This document shows positions 1 through 8,059 of a stretch of 64,000 nt of DNA, piece after piece (position 1 is the stretch's first letter; the number at the start of each line of letters is the position of its first letter). The translations under genes were made by a program, and so were the position numbers. The notes under the pieces are model-generated. The model saw only the letters and a program-made list of their open reading frames with translations, was not told where the DNA came from and made no database searches. The stretch comes from Orrella dioscoreae (GTDB lineage: Bacteria > Pseudomonadota > Gammaproteobacteria > Burkholderiales > Burkholderiaceae_B): assembly GCF_900089455.2 (NCBI RefSeq), contig NZ_LT907988.1, forward strand, positions 744,001-808,000, read 5' to 3'.

Positions 1-847
1 CCTGCGCGTGCGCCACCTGGGCGTGCACCCAAGGCTGGGCGCGTTGGCGGACGTAGTCCGCTGCTTCGAGGACGGCGCCTTCGGCCATGCCCAGGTGAAG
101 TTGCGTGAACAGGGACTGGAACGCCAGCACGCCCAGCGTGGAGACCATCGGCGGCGGCTCGGAAATCGTCTGGAATGTGCCGAGGACGTCCTGCGCCGCG
201 ACGGCCGCATTGACCAGCCGCAGGCTGTCGCTGGCCGATTGCCGCAGTCCCAGGGCATTCCAGTCGCCGCCAGGCTCGACGCCGGCCTGGCGGGTGTCCA
301 GGGCGACCACCACGACGCGTTGGGTGGCGCTGTCCACACCGCGCACGAACAGGCGGTCCGCGACCGCGGCACCCGTGGCAAACCCGGATTCGCCCTGTAC
401 CAGGTAGCCGCCCTCGGGACGGGGATGCAGGACGAGCCTGCCGGCGCGGGGGGCCCCCGCGCTGGCCCAGAACCAGCCCTGGCTGGCGGTCTGGGTGAGC
501 AGGGCCTGGGTGTTGGCGCCGCCGATGGCCTGGGCGATGCGCAGCCAGGCGTAGTGATAGCCCAGCAACTGGGCAATGGCGCCGTCGCTGCGCGCCAGGC
601 GGCGCACGGTCTGTACGGCGGTGTGCCACGGCTGGCCCTTGCCGCCCCAGGCGCTGGGAATCGTCAACGTCAACAGGCCGGCGTCGCGCAGCATGGCGAT
701 CTGCGGCGCGGGTGAAGCGTTGGCCTGTTCCCGCTCGGTGATGTCGAGGCGCAGCCGGTCGCCAAGCTCGTCGGCGAGGGCGAGCCAGTCGGCCAGGCCG
801 GGGGCGGGCGGATGGCTGGGGTCTGAGAGCAGATCTTGGTGAGACAT
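1..847 (-). CDS. Acyl-CoA-dehydrogenase-fold flavoprotein, SfnB/DszC-like (3' end outside window)
   Basis: Reading leftward from an ATG at 845-847 gives 282 open codons without a stop, so the C-terminus lies outside the window. The start MSHQDLLSDPSHPPAPGLAD is followed by residues typical of the acyl-CoA dehydrogenase N-terminal domain: LLTLTIPSAWGGKG near 55-68, then a helical segment with LLGYHYAWLRIAQAIGG and a middle beta domain with GWFWASAGAP and GESGFATGAAVADRLFV. The loose active-site pattern resembles the FMNH2-dependent monooxygenase branch (DszC, SfnB, sulfur-source enzymes) more than true acyl-CoA dehydrogenases. It lies 45 nt behind the ABC permease gene and is probably the last gene of that operon seen here. 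Fold assignment is confident; the reaction and substrate are inferred only from family resemblance. Confidence 0.75.
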   Translation of the reverse strand, partial: MSHQDLLSDPSHPPAPGLADWLALADELGDRLRLDITEREQANASPAPQIAMLRDAGLLTLTIPSAWGGKGQPWHTAVQTVRRLARSDGAIAQLLGYHYAWLRIAQAIGGANTQALLTQTASQGWFWASAGAPRAGRLVLHPRPEGGYLVQGESGFATGAAVADRLFVRGVDSATQRVVVVALDTRQAGVEPGGDWNALGLRQSASDSLRLVNAAVAAQDVLGTFQTISEPPPMVSTLGVLAFQSLFTQLHLGMAEGAVLEAADYVRQRAQPWVHAQVAHAQ

Positions 848-892
848 GGCGGACATGGTGCATTGCCGGGTGGTTGGAAAACGGTGGCGGCC

Positions 893-1885
893 TCAGCGTG
901 GCCCCTGTCCGGCCGCGCGCCGCGCCAGGCGTCGGCCTGCTGCGGCGAGCAGGCCTTCCGGATAGCGCAGGACCACCAGGATGAAGGCCAGGCCCAGCAG
1001 AAGAGGGCGATAGACTTCGGCGGGACCGGTGAGCCAGGTCTCCGTGCCGCGCACGATCAGGGCACCCAGGCAGGCTGTGACGATGTGCTTGCGCCCGCCC
1101 AGGGCCACCCAGATGATGACCTCGGCGGAGAACGCCGGTCCGGCCAGCGAGGGCGCGGCGAAGCCGAACTGCGTGACGAAGAAGGCGCCCGCCGCGGCGG
1201 CGGTGGCCGCGCCCAGCATGTAGGCGCGCCGGCGCTCGCGTCCCAGGTCGAGTCCCAGTGCCTCGGCCCGCAGCGGATGGGTGCGGATGGCCTGCAGCGC
1301 GATGCCCCAGGGGTGGCGGGCGGCATGAACCAGCAGGCCCGCGCCGCAGGCCAGCACGGCCAGCCCCAGGAAGTAGGCAACCCAGTCAGGCGGCAGTCCC
1401 AGGCGGATGGCCCAGTCGAATTCCAGCAGCGAGATGCCCAGCAGGCCATTCGCCCCGCCCAGCAGCGGCGAGCTGGTGAGGGTGTGTTCCGCGACCAGGC
1501 TGATGGCCAGCGTGGCGATGGCGAAATGCGGGCCTGCCGCCTGTCGACCCGACAGGAACACGCGTCCGATGCAGAATGCGAGCAGGACGGCGGCAAGGGT
1601 GCCGCCTGCCATGCCGGTGACGAGCGCGGCCATGCCTTGCAGGCCGGCATGCGCGTCCGAACTGGCCAGGCCCATGGCATAGGCGCCCATGCCGAAGAAG
1701 ACAGCCTGGCCGAAAGAGAGCAGTCCGCAGTGTCCCCAGACCCATGCCGTGCTGGCCGCGAAGAGCATGTAGGCGAAGTAACGGGTGAGCTCGGCGCGTT
1801 GCCAGTCTTCCAGCAGGAAAGGCAGGAGGCTGAACGCGGCCAGCAGGAGCAGGGGGGCCGTGGTGTCGGCTTGCGGGCGTGTCAT
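893..1885 (-). CDS. livM: ABC transporter permease, LivM/UrtC type
   Basis: A 330-residue, very hydrophobic protein with about eight to ten membrane segments. It carries the LivM-family signature around YFAYMLFAASTAWVWGHCGLLSFGQAVFFGMGAYAMG (quoted in part: WGHCGLLSFGQAVFFGMG) and the EAA-like loop in RTHPLRAEALGLD. The start MTRPQADTT at 1885 is chosen because it overlaps the stop of the upstream permease in an ATGA junction; the frame stays open further upstream but that part reads like a shadow of the preceding gene. It forms the inner-membrane channel with the LivH-type partner for uptake of a small polar solute such as an amino acid, amide or urea. The substrate is not shown by the sequence. 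Confidence 0.88.
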   Translation of the reverse strand: MTRPQADTTAPLLLLAAFSLLPFLLEDWQRAELTRYFAYMLFAASTAWVWGHCGLLSFGQAVFFGMGAYAMGLASSDAHAGLQGMAALVTGMAGGTLAAVLLAFCIGRVFLSGRQAAGPHFAIATLAISLVAEHTLTSSPLLGGANGLLGISLLEFDWAIRLGLPPDWVAYFLGLAVLACGAGLLVHAARHPWGIALQAIRTHPLRAEALGLDLGRERRRAYMLGAATAAAAGAFFVTQFGFAAPSLAGPAFSAEVIIWVALGGRKHIVTACLGALIVRGTETWLTGPAEVYRPLLLGLAFILVVLRYPEGLLAAAGRRLARRAAGQGPR

Positions 1886-2733
1886 GCCTGCCGTGCGCGC
1901 GGTCGCAGCAGTCCGCCGGGGAAAAGGCGCACGCATGCCAGGGCAAGCGCGAGCATGATGACCGGCGCCCAGGCCGGCGACACCCACGCCGCGCTGAGCG
2001 TCTGGGCCGAGCCCAGCACTGCGCTGCCCAGCACCGGGGCGACGATGCTGGCCATGCCGCCGACCAGCACCGAGAGGAAGGCGGGCGCGCCGTATAGGTT
2101 GCCCAGCATGGGCTCCACGGAAGACAGGGGCGCAAGCATGGCACCGGCCAGTCCCGCGAGTCCGCAGCCCAGCGAGAACGTGGCGCGGTCATGGCGCGCG
2201 CCCCGGATGCCCAGGCTGCGGGCGGTGGCGCGGTCGGCCATGACGGCGCGTGCGGCCAAGCCTCCGCGGGTGCGGAAGAACAGCAGCCAGGTGAATGCGA
2301 GGGTGGCCGCGGCGACGCCGATCAGCCAGAGCCGATAGCTGGGATAGGCAGTGCCCATGAGTTGGACCATGCCCGTGTCCGGTGCTTGCACGCTGTAGGC
2401 GTCGGCGCCAAAGCCCAGGACGAACGCCTGGCGCATGACGAGCGCCACGCCGGCCGTGGCCAGGATGGTGTCCTCGGCCCGGCCATAGGTGTGCCGGATC
2501 AGGCTGGCTTCCACCAGGCAGCCGGTGAGCGCGGCGGCGGCCAGCGCCAGGGGCAGGCTGGCGACGAAGGGCAGGCCGGCGGCCTGGGTCAGCACGGCCA
2601 CGTAGGCACCCAGGGTCAGGAACTCGGGATGGGCCATGTTGATAACGTGCATCAGGCCCAGCACGATGGCCAGGCCCAGCGACACGAGGGCCAACAGGGC
2701 GACGTAGGTGTTCAGGTCGAGGGCAAGGGCCAT
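1882..2733 (-). CDS. livH: ABC transporter permease, LivH/UrtB type
   Basis: A 283-residue integral membrane protein. It starts MALALDLNTYVALLALVSLG and shows the LivH hallmark GLMHVINMAHPEFLTLGAYVA near residues 25-45, followed by alternating hydrophobic segments. The conserved inner loop MADRATARSLGIRGARHD near residue 165 would contact the ATPases. Its start lies 7 nt after the stop of the LivF-type ATPase gene and its stop overlaps the LivM start by 4 nt, so translation is probably coupled. It acts in the inner membrane as one half of the permease heterodimer. Confidence 0.88.
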   Translation of the reverse strand: MALALDLNTYVALLALVSLGLAIVLGLMHVINMAHPEFLTLGAYVAVLTQAAGLPFVASLPLALAAAALTGCLVEASLIRHTYGRAEDTILATAGVALVMRQAFVLGFGADAYSVQAPDTGMVQLMGTAYPSYRLWLIGVAAATLAFTWLLFFRTRGGLAARAVMADRATARSLGIRGARHDRATFSLGCGLAGLAGAMLAPLSSVEPMLGNLYGAPAFLSVLVGGMASIVAPVLGSAVLGSAQTLSAAWVSPAWAPVIMLALALACVRLFPGGLLRPRARQA

Positions 2734-2740
2734 GGCGTTC

Positions 2741-3469
2741 TCAGAGGGCCAGGTGGCGGGCGATCAGGCCGGGGTCGTCGCGCAGCGCCCGTGCGTCCCA
2801 GGCCTGGCGCAGGCGGCCGGACTCCAGCAGCAGTACGCGGTCGCACAGTGCGCGGACGACCTCCAGGTTCTGTTCGACCAGCAGCAGGGCAGTGGGGCGT
2901 GTCTGGGTGCGCAGGTTCCTCAGCACCTGCACGATGCGGGCGACGATGGAAGGCTGGATGCCTTCCAGGGGTTCGTCCAGCAGGATGAGGCCGGGCCGGG
3001 CCACCAGGGCGCGGGCGATGGCCAGCTGTTGCTGCTGGCCACCCGAGAGGCTGCCGGCACGGCTGCGGCGTTGGTCGCGCAGCCAGGGAAAGGCCTGGTA
3101 GGCGGGCGTGAGCAGGTCGCGGGCCTTGGCCTGGGCGGCAGGCAGGGCGTGGGCCGCCAGCATGAGGTTTTCCTCGATGCTGAAGTCGACGAAGAGGCCG
3201 CGTCCTTGCGGCACGTAGGCGATGCCGTGCCGGGCAATGGCTTCGGGCGCGAGCCTGTCCAGGCACGTGCCGGCGTAGTGGACATGGCCGTCGCGCGGCA
3301 ATTGCGCGACCAGTGCGCGCAGCAAGGTGGTTTTGCCCGCGCCGTTGCGGCCCACCAGGCCCAGCGTTTCGCCTGGCGCGCAGTGCAAGGTGATGTCGGC
3401 GATTGCCAGGCCCTGGCCATAGCCGGCGCCGAGCCCGCTGACGCGGAGTCCGTGGGGCTCAGGCGTCAT
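2741..3469 (-). CDS. livF: ABC transporter ATPase, LivF/UrtE type
   Basis: A 242-residue ATPase with Walker A GRNGAGKT near residues 39-46, signature SLSGGQQQQLAIARAL and Walker B LILLDEPLEG, all in the order expected for the LivF/UrtE family. The start MTPEPHGLRVSGLGAGYGQG at 3469 is preferred over an upstream in-frame codon because the extra N-terminus would be atypical for the family and lie wholly inside the previous gene. The chosen start overlaps the upstream ATPase stop by 11 nt. It supplies ATP hydrolysis with the LivG-type partner at the cytoplasmic face of the permease. Confidence 0.9.
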   Translation of the reverse strand: MTPEPHGLRVSGLGAGYGQGLAIADITLHCAPGETLGLVGRNGAGKTTLLRALVAQLPRDGHVHYAGTCLDRLAPEAIARHGIAYVPQGRGLFVDFSIEENLMLAAHALPAAQAKARDLLTPAYQAFPWLRDQRRSRAGSLSGGQQQQLAIARALVARPGLILLDEPLEGIQPSIVARIVQVLRNLRTQTRPTALLLVEQNLEVVRALCDRVLLLESGRLRQAWDARALRDDPGLIARHLAL

Positions 3470-4211
3470 GGCCGAGATAGGCTTGCCGGACGGCGGCTGA
3501 TTGCCGGACCGTGTCGAAAGCGCCTTGCGCGATGACCCGGCCATCGGCCAGCACCATCACCTTGCTTTCCAGCGCCGCGACGAACTGCATGTCGTGTTCG
3601 ACCACGATGCAGGCGATGCCGTCGCGCTGGCACAGCTTTCGTATCAGGGCGACCGTGGCCAGCGTCTCGGCTTGCGTCATGCCGGCGGTGGGTTCGTCCA
3701 GGAGCAGCAGGCGAGGCGCCTGCGAGGTCACCATGGCGATCTCCAGCCATTGGCGCTCGCCATGCGACAGCTCGGCGGCCGGCACCTGGGCGCGCCCAGC
3801 CAGGCCGGTGTCGCGCAGCAGCGTGTCCACGTCGGCCGGGCGGGCAGGCAGGCCGGCAGCCCGGCGGGCCAGCAGCAGGTTGTCCAGGCTGCTGAGCGTG
3901 CCGAAGACGCTGGGAACCTGGAATTTCCGGCCCAGGCCCAGCCGCGCGATCTGGTCGGGCCGCCTGCCGCGCAGGGCCATGCCGCGGAACAGGACCTGGC
4001 CCCGCTGGGGCTGCAATTGACCGGACAGCGTGTTGAACAAGGTGGTCTTGCCTGATCCGTTAGGGCCGATCACGCACAGGGTGTCGCCGCTGTCCATGCG
4101 CAAGGAGACGCCGTCGAGCGCGCACTGGCGGCCAAAGGCATGGCCGAGGGCGTGCGCTTGCAGCAAGGGAGGCGACGTTGCGGCGGCCTTGCGGCGCGGG
4201 GCTAGCCGCAC
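3459..4211 (-). CDS. livG: ABC transporter ATPase, LivG/UrtD type
   Basis: A 250-residue ATPase with Walker A GPNGSGKT near residues 49-56, signature ELSHGERQWLEIAM, Walker B LLLLDEPTAGM and an H-loop in VVEHDMQFV. The segment LGRKFQVPSVFGTLSSLDNL closely follows the pattern of UrtD urea/amide ATPases rather than classical LivG, where the residues after the Q-loop differ. The start at 4211 is GTG and overlaps the binding-protein stop by 10 nt; a later start would remove only a few poorly conserved residues. It partners the LivF-type ATPase. The UrtD likeness fits the amide/urea-like binding protein upstream. Confidence 0.88.
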   Translation of the reverse strand: MRLAPRRKAAATSPPLLQAHALGHAFGRQCALDGVSLRMDSGDTLCVIGPNGSGKTTLFNTLSGQLQPQRGQVLFRGMALRGRRPDQIARLGLGRKFQVPSVFGTLSSLDNLLLARRAAGLPARPADVDTLLRDTGLAGRAQVPAAELSHGERQWLEIAMVTSQAPRLLLLDEPTAGMTQAETLATVALIRKLCQRDGIACIVVEHDMQFVAALESKVMVLADGRVIAQGAFDTVRQSAAVRQAYLGHDA

Positions 4212-5353
4212 AGCGTGTCCGCCTGGATGCGGCCGAGCGTCCGGGTGGCGACAAGTTCGCCTGCCTGCACGCGGCCGAGATACAGGGTCTGGTTGGCGGC
4301 TCGGCTGGCCGGGTCCAGGGTGACCGGACCCGAGGGGCCGTCCAGGGCGACGCCGGGCAGGCCCTGCAACAGGGCTTCGCGAGACGTGTCCTTGCTGCGT
4401 TCGGCCGCGCCGGCGAGGGCGAGTACGGCGTTGTAATGCGCCGTGGCGAAACGCGTGGGCAGGATGGCGGGTGCATGCTGGCGGGCCGCCGCCACGAAAC
4501 TTGCGGCGGCCTCGGTGCGCAGGCTGGCCACGAAGGGGGTCTGCGTCCAGATGCCTTCGCCCTCGCCGGGTTGCAAGGCGCGCAGTCCGGATTCGCTGAA
4601 GCCGACATAGGCGTAGTCGAGTTGGCGCAGCAAGCCGAACTGGCTGGCCTGCTTCAGGAAGTTCAGGCCCCCGGCGCCGGGAAAGGCCTGGACCAGGACC
4701 CGTGCGCCGCTGTCGGCGATGCGCCGCAGCGTGGCCGAGAAGTCGGTCGTGCCCAGCGCCAGCAGCTCCTGTCCTGCCACCGGGCTGCCCTGCGCGGACA
4801 GCAGCGCGCGGGCGCGGGGAAAGAGTTTCTGGCCCCAGGCAATGTCAGCGCCGAAAAGGTAGAAGGGCTTGTCCGCGCCACCCCCGAGCGCTGCCAGCAG
4901 GGCGTCCAGCTCCTGGTTGGGCACGGTGCCCACGTTGAAGAGTTGCGGGCTGCAGGTGGTGCCCTCGAAGCTGGCCGCGTACAGCAAGGGCACCTGGTGA
5001 CGCTGGTGCACCGCCAGGATGGCGTCGCGGGAGGGGGACAGGATGGGGCCGATGATGGCCGCGACCTTCTGCCGCTGGATCAGCGAGGTGGCGCGTTCCA
5101 CCGCGGTCTTGGGGTCGGTCTTGTCGTCCTGCCAGGTGACCTCGATGGGGGCGCCCAGCACGCCGCCCGCGGCGTTCAGCCGGGCCACGGCCAGCTCCAC
5201 GCCCAGGCGGGCCTGGTGGCCGACCACTTCGAGGCCGCCGGAGAAGGGCAGCAGGACGCCCAGGCGCAAGGGCGTGGCCGCCCGGACGCGGCGCATGGGC
5301 GCGGCCAGCGCGGCGGCGAGGCTGCCCTGGAGCAGGGCGCGGCGCGAGATCAT
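4202..5353 (-). CDS. Periplasmic substrate-binding protein, UrtA/AmiC-like (LivK superfamily)
   Basis: A 383-residue exported protein. It begins MISRRALLQGSLAAALAAPM, a signal peptide with a twin-arginine-like SRR-x-LL motif, followed by a mature start around ATPLRLGVLLPFSGG. The body follows the type I periplasmic binding fold: GIELAVA-like helix (GVELAVARLNAAGGVLGAPI), IIGPILSPSRDAILAV, and ASFEGTTCSPQLFNVGTVPN, where the EG..CS....G..PNQ pattern matches urea/amide binding proteins (UrtA, AmiC, FmdD) better than LivK. Its start overlaps the cupin stop by 4 nt. It should deliver a small neutral or polar ligand to the membrane complex. The ligand is not established. Confidence 0.86.
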   Translation of the reverse strand: MISRRALLQGSLAAALAAPMRRVRAATPLRLGVLLPFSGGLEVVGHQARLGVELAVARLNAAGGVLGAPIEVTWQDDKTDPKTAVERATSLIQRQKVAAIIGPILSPSRDAILAVHQRHQVPLLYAASFEGTTCSPQLFNVGTVPNQELDALLAALGGGADKPFYLFGADIAWGQKLFPRARALLSAQGSPVAGQELLALGTTDFSATLRRIADSGARVLVQAFPGAGGLNFLKQASQFGLLRQLDYAYVGFSESGLRALQPGEGEGIWTQTPFVASLRTEAAASFVAAARQHAPAILPTRFATAHYNAVLALAGAAERSKDTSREALLQGLPGVALDGPSGPVTLDPASRAANQTLYLGRVQAGELVATRTLGRIQADTLCG

Positions 5354-5772
5354 GCCGTGTCTCCTTGGCGGGAGCGGGGCGCGGGCTTTTCCGCGCCGCT
5401 GCCCTTGATTTCGATGATCAGCATGCGCGCTTCCTGGTTGGCGAGGTTGACCGCGACGTGGCCCGCGCCTTGCGTCGTAACGGCCACGTGGGCGACCCGG
5501 CCGCGCCGGGAGGTGCGGCGGAATGCCTGCGGATGGGCCTGGCTTTCCCCCACGATGGACGTGGCGGATTCCGGCGCTTCTCCGGGCAGCGGTTCGATGC
5601 GCAAGTCAACGTCGGTCAGGGACACGGCGATGTAGTCGCGCAAATGGCGATGCGGCGGGGTGGGGATGCCAGGCAGGAAAACCTCTTCCCAGATGGCGAC
5701 GTGGTCGTCCTCGAAATGGAGGGTGGCGCCGGAAAACGGGCGCGGCGTGACGGCGGGGGTCTGGTCGGCCAT
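5350..5772 (-). CDS. Small cupin-domain protein, first gene of the transporter operon
   Basis: A 140-residue cytoplasmic protein (no signal peptide) with a single cupin-like barrel: FEDDHVAIWEEVFLPG, the metal-site-like PPHRHLRDYIAVSL near residues 40-53, and a C-terminal strand QEARMLIIEIKG. One His pair (HRH) is visible; the second cupin motif is weak, with HVAVTTQGAGHVAVNL in that place. It starts 4 nt overlapped with the binding-protein gene and is the promoter-proximal gene, so it may sense or process the transported compound. Such small cupins often have no known reaction, and none is claimed here. Confidence 0.75.
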   Translation of the reverse strand: MADQTPAVTPRPFSGATLHFEDDHVAIWEEVFLPGIPTPPHRHLRDYIAVSLTDVDLRIEPLPGEAPESATSIVGESQAHPQAFRRTSRRGRVAHVAVTTQGAGHVAVNLANQEARMLIIEIKGSGAEKPAPRSRQGDTA

Positions 5773-5802
5773 GTGCCTGGAGGGGGAGATATGTGGACTT
5801 GG

Positions 5803-5849
5803 ATTAAATATAAACGTCCGATCGTATTTTTATAACTAAGGAGTCCTTA
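5803..5849. promoter_or_regulatory. AT-rich divergent control region with 13-nt palindrome
   Basis: This stretch is strikingly AT-rich compared with the surrounding GC-rich DNA. On the minus strand TATATT (about 5806-5813) is a credible -10 for the cupin/ABC operon. The plus strand holds the odd palindrome TAAGGAGTCCTTA at 5837-5849, and CGATCG is centred near 5820. The palindrome also contains the AAGGAG ribosome-binding site of the small ORF that starts at 5849. A protein bound here could control both directions; this is inference from symmetry and base composition. Confidence 0.35.
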
Positions 5850-5965
5850 TGTCTTTATTTGGGTTGTCTCGCGGGCTTCTGTGGGTTTCCTCTTGGGCCT
5901 CCCCTCGGCCGGGGGGGGGGGGCTGGCCTGGTCTGCGTCTTGAGCAGGCTTCATGTTGTCCATGA
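5849..5965 (+). CDS. Possible 38-codon ORF interrupted by a poly-G tract
   Basis: An ATG at 5849-5851 follows AAGGAG at 5838-5843 with a 5-nt spacer, an excellent ribosome-binding site. The frame reads MSLFGLSRGLLWVSSWASPR, then a Gly run encoded by the G tract, and ends with ...LEQASCCP and TGA at 5963-5965. Losing one G would instead run to a TAG at 6012-6014; gaining one would stop at 5941-5943. It lies 120 nt upstream of glyA on the same strand and could be a leader peptide or a chance ORF. No homology is recognised. Confidence 0.35.
   Translation: MSLFGLSRGLLWVSSWASPRPGGGGWPGLRLEQASCCP
5911..5922. repeat. Homopolymer of 12 G
   Basis: Twelve consecutive G residues, flanked by CGGCC on the left and CTGGCC on the right. 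Tracts of this length slip during replication, and in Bordetella similar poly-C/poly-G tracts switch fimbrial and regulatory genes. Here the tract sits inside a short ORF between the ABC-operon promoter and glyA. Sequencing error in such a run is also possible. Confidence 0.9.
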
Positions 5966-6085
5966 GTCGGCTTTGCGGTCCGGGGACATGCGCGTGTCTT
6001 GCCAACTCAGGTAGGGCGGGCGCCTTGGAGCGCAGGGTAAACTAGCGCATCGACTGACCGCTTTACCCTCATTCCAGGACCCTCC

Positions 6086-7330
6086 ATGTTCGACCGTAAC
6101 CGCACCATCGACCAGGTAGACCCCGACGTCTGGGCCGCCATCCAGAAAGAAGACGTCCGCCAGGAACAGCACATCGAGCTGATCGCTTCGGAGAACTACG
6201 CCAGCCCCGCCGTCATGCAGGCCCAGGGCACGCAGCTCACCAACAAGTACGCCGAAGGCTATCCCGGCAAGCGTTACTACGGCGGTTGCGAGCACGTGGA
6301 CGTGGTCGAGCAGCTGGCCATCGACCGCCTGAAGCAGCTCTTCGGCGCCGAGGCCGCCAACGTGCAGCCCAACTCTGGCTCGCAGGCCAACCAGGGCGTC
6401 TACACGGCCGTGCTGAAGCCGGGCGACAGCGTGCTGGGCATGAGCCTGGCCGAGGGCGGCCACCTGACGCACGGCGCGTCGGTCAACGCGTCGGGCAAGC
6501 TGTACAACTTCCACCAGTACGGCCTGGATGCCAATGAAGTCCTGGACTACGACCGCGTCGAGCAACTGGCCAAGGAACACAGCCCCAAGCTGATCGTGGC
6601 GGGCGCTTCGGCCTACTCGCTGCACATCGACTTCGCGCGCATGGCCCGCATCGCCCGTGACCACGGCGCGCTGTTCATGGTCGACATCGCCCACTACGCG
6701 GGCCTGGTCGCCGGCGGCGCCTACCCCAACCCCGTGCCGCATGCCGACTTCGTCACCTCGACCACGCACAAGTCCCTGCGCGGCCCGCGCGGCGGCGTGA
6801 TCATGATGAAGGCCGAACACGAAAAGATCGTCAACTCGGCGATCTTCCCCGGCATCCAGGGCGGTCCGCTCATGCACGTCATCGCCGCCAAGGCCGTGGC
6901 TTTCAAGGAAGCGCTGGCGCCGGAGTTCAAGGATTACGCCGCCCAGGTCGTCAAGAACGCCAGCGTGCTGGCCGACACCCTGGTCAAGCGTGGCCTGCGC
7001 ATCGTCTCGGGCCGCACGGAAAGCCACGTCATGCTGGTCGACCTGCGCGCCAAGGGCATCACGGGCAAGGAAGCGGAAGCCGTGCTGGGCGATGCCCACA
7101 TCACGGTCAACAAGAACGCCATCCCCAACGACCCCGAGAAGCCCTTCGTGACCAGCGGCGTGCGCCTGGGCACCCCGGCCATGACCACCCGCGGCTTCCG
7201 TGAAGCCGAGGCCGAGGAAACCGGCAACCTGATCGCCGACGTGCTGGACAATCCGCGCGACGCCGCGACCATCGCGTCGGTGCGCGAGCGCGTCAATGCC
7301 CTGACCGCGCGCCTGCCGGTATATCGCTAA
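6086..7330 (+). CDS. glyA: Serine hydroxymethyltransferase
   Basis: A 414-residue cytoplasmic PLP enzyme that interconverts serine and glycine with transfer of the one-carbon unit to tetrahydrofolate. The sequence starts [20 protein letters not shown], has the substrate motif IELIASENY, the glycine-rich [12 protein letters not shown], and the PLP-lysine motif [15 protein letters not shown] with the Schiff-base lysine at residue 229. Length and motif positions match the bacterial family closely. A -10-like TAAACT lies at about 6037-6042. It is followed by a GC hairpin and then nrdR, so it may be its own transcription unit supplying one-carbon units and glycine. Confidence 0.98.
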   Translation: MFDRNRTIDQVDPDVWAAIQKEDVRQEQHIELIASENYASPAVMQAQGTQLTNKYAEGYPGKRYYGGCEHVDVVEQLAIDRLKQLFGAEAANVQPNSGSQANQGVYTAVLKPGDSVLGMSLAEGGHLTHGASVNASGKLYNFHQYGLDANEVLDYDRVEQLAKEHSPKLIVAGASAYSLHIDFARMARIARDHGALFMVDIAHYAGLVAGGAYPNPVPHADFVTSTTHKSLRGPRGGVIMMKAEHEKIVNSAIFPGIQGGPLMHVIAAKAVAFKEALAPEFKDYAAQVVKNASVLADTLVKRGLRIVSGRTESHVMLVDLRAKGITGKEAEAVLGDAHITVNKNAIPNDPEKPFVTSGVRLGTPAMTTRGFREAEAEETGNLIADVLDNPRDAATIASVRERVNALTARLPVYR

Positions 7331-7331
7331 G

Positions 7332-7360
7332 CCCCGCTTGGCGGGGGCCGCGCGGATTTT
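7332..7360 (+). terminator. Possible Rho-independent terminator after glyA
   Basis: A perfect hairpin CCCCGC-TTG-GCGGGG occupies 7332-7346, immediately after the glyA stop. Fourteen bases later comes only a short TTTT (7357-7360). The stem is strong but the T-run is weak and displaced, so termination may be partial. Confidence 0.4.
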
Positions 7361-7507
7361 CTCCGCCGGCCCCTGGGCGCATGCGCCCGTCTCCGCTAGA
7401 CTACGCGTCATCCTCGGCCGTCCTGGCCGAGGCGCGCCAGGTCTTCCCTGCGCGCGCCGGTATCGCGGCCGGTCACCAAGTCGCGATCGCGACCAGGTTT
7501 CCTTCCC

Positions 7508-7984
7508 ATGAAATGTCCATTCTGCGACCACGCCGACACCCAGGTGCTCGATTCGCGCGTCTCCGAAGAGGGCGACACCATTCGCCGCCGCCGCCGCTGC
7601 CTGTCCTGTGACCGGCGCTTCACGACCTATGAGCGGGTCGAGCTGGCCATGCCGTCCATCGTCAAGCGCAACGGCAGCCGCAGCGAATACCAGTCCGAGA
7701 AGCTGCGTGCCAGCCTGGCGCTGTCGCTGCGCAAGCGCCCGGTCAGCACCGAAGACGTCGACGCCGCCGTGGCCCGCATCGAGGAAGGCCTGCTTACCAG
7801 CGGCCAGCGCGAAGTCCCGTCCGCCTACCTGGGCGAGCTGGTCATGGCCGAGCTGAAGAAGATGGACAAGGTCGCCTACGTGCGCTTTGCCTCGGTCTAC
7901 AAAAGCTTCGAGGACATCGGCGAGTTCGTGGAAGCCATCCGCGAGATGCAGGGGCCGCTGCTGCCCAAGAAGCTGCGCAAGTAA
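7508..7984 (+). CDS. nrdR: Transcriptional repressor NrdR
   Basis: A 158-residue regulator of ribonucleotide reductase genes. The N-terminus [17 protein letters not shown] and [17 protein letters not shown] form the zinc ribbon with Cys at 3, 6, 31 and 34. The rest is an ATP-cone domain (about 48-138) that binds ATP/dATP and controls DNA binding. The length is typical. It stands between glyA and ribD, a neighbourhood common in proteobacteria, so it is probably housekeeping. A TAGACT -10-like hexamer lies near 7396-7401 upstream. Confidence 0.97.
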   Translation: MKCPFCDHADTQVLDSRVSEEGDTIRRRRRCLSCDRRFTTYERVELAMPSIVKRNGSRSEYQSEKLRASLALSLRKRPVSTEDVDAAVARIEEGLLTSGQREVPSAYLGELVMAELKKMDKVAYVRFASVYKSFEDIGEFVEAIREMQGPLLPKKLRK

Positions 7985-8059
7985 ATCCTCGCGGGCGTTG
8001 TCCCTGCGCCTGCCGATGGCATGCCGGGGCGGGGCCTGGCGCGGGCATACAATCGTGCC

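Noticed and set aside
5966-6085. Glycine riboswitch before glyA
   Set aside because: No tandem aptamer architecture can be seen in the short leader.
7985-8059. FMN riboswitch before ribD
   Set aside because: Only 75 nt, with no RFN-element conserved core.
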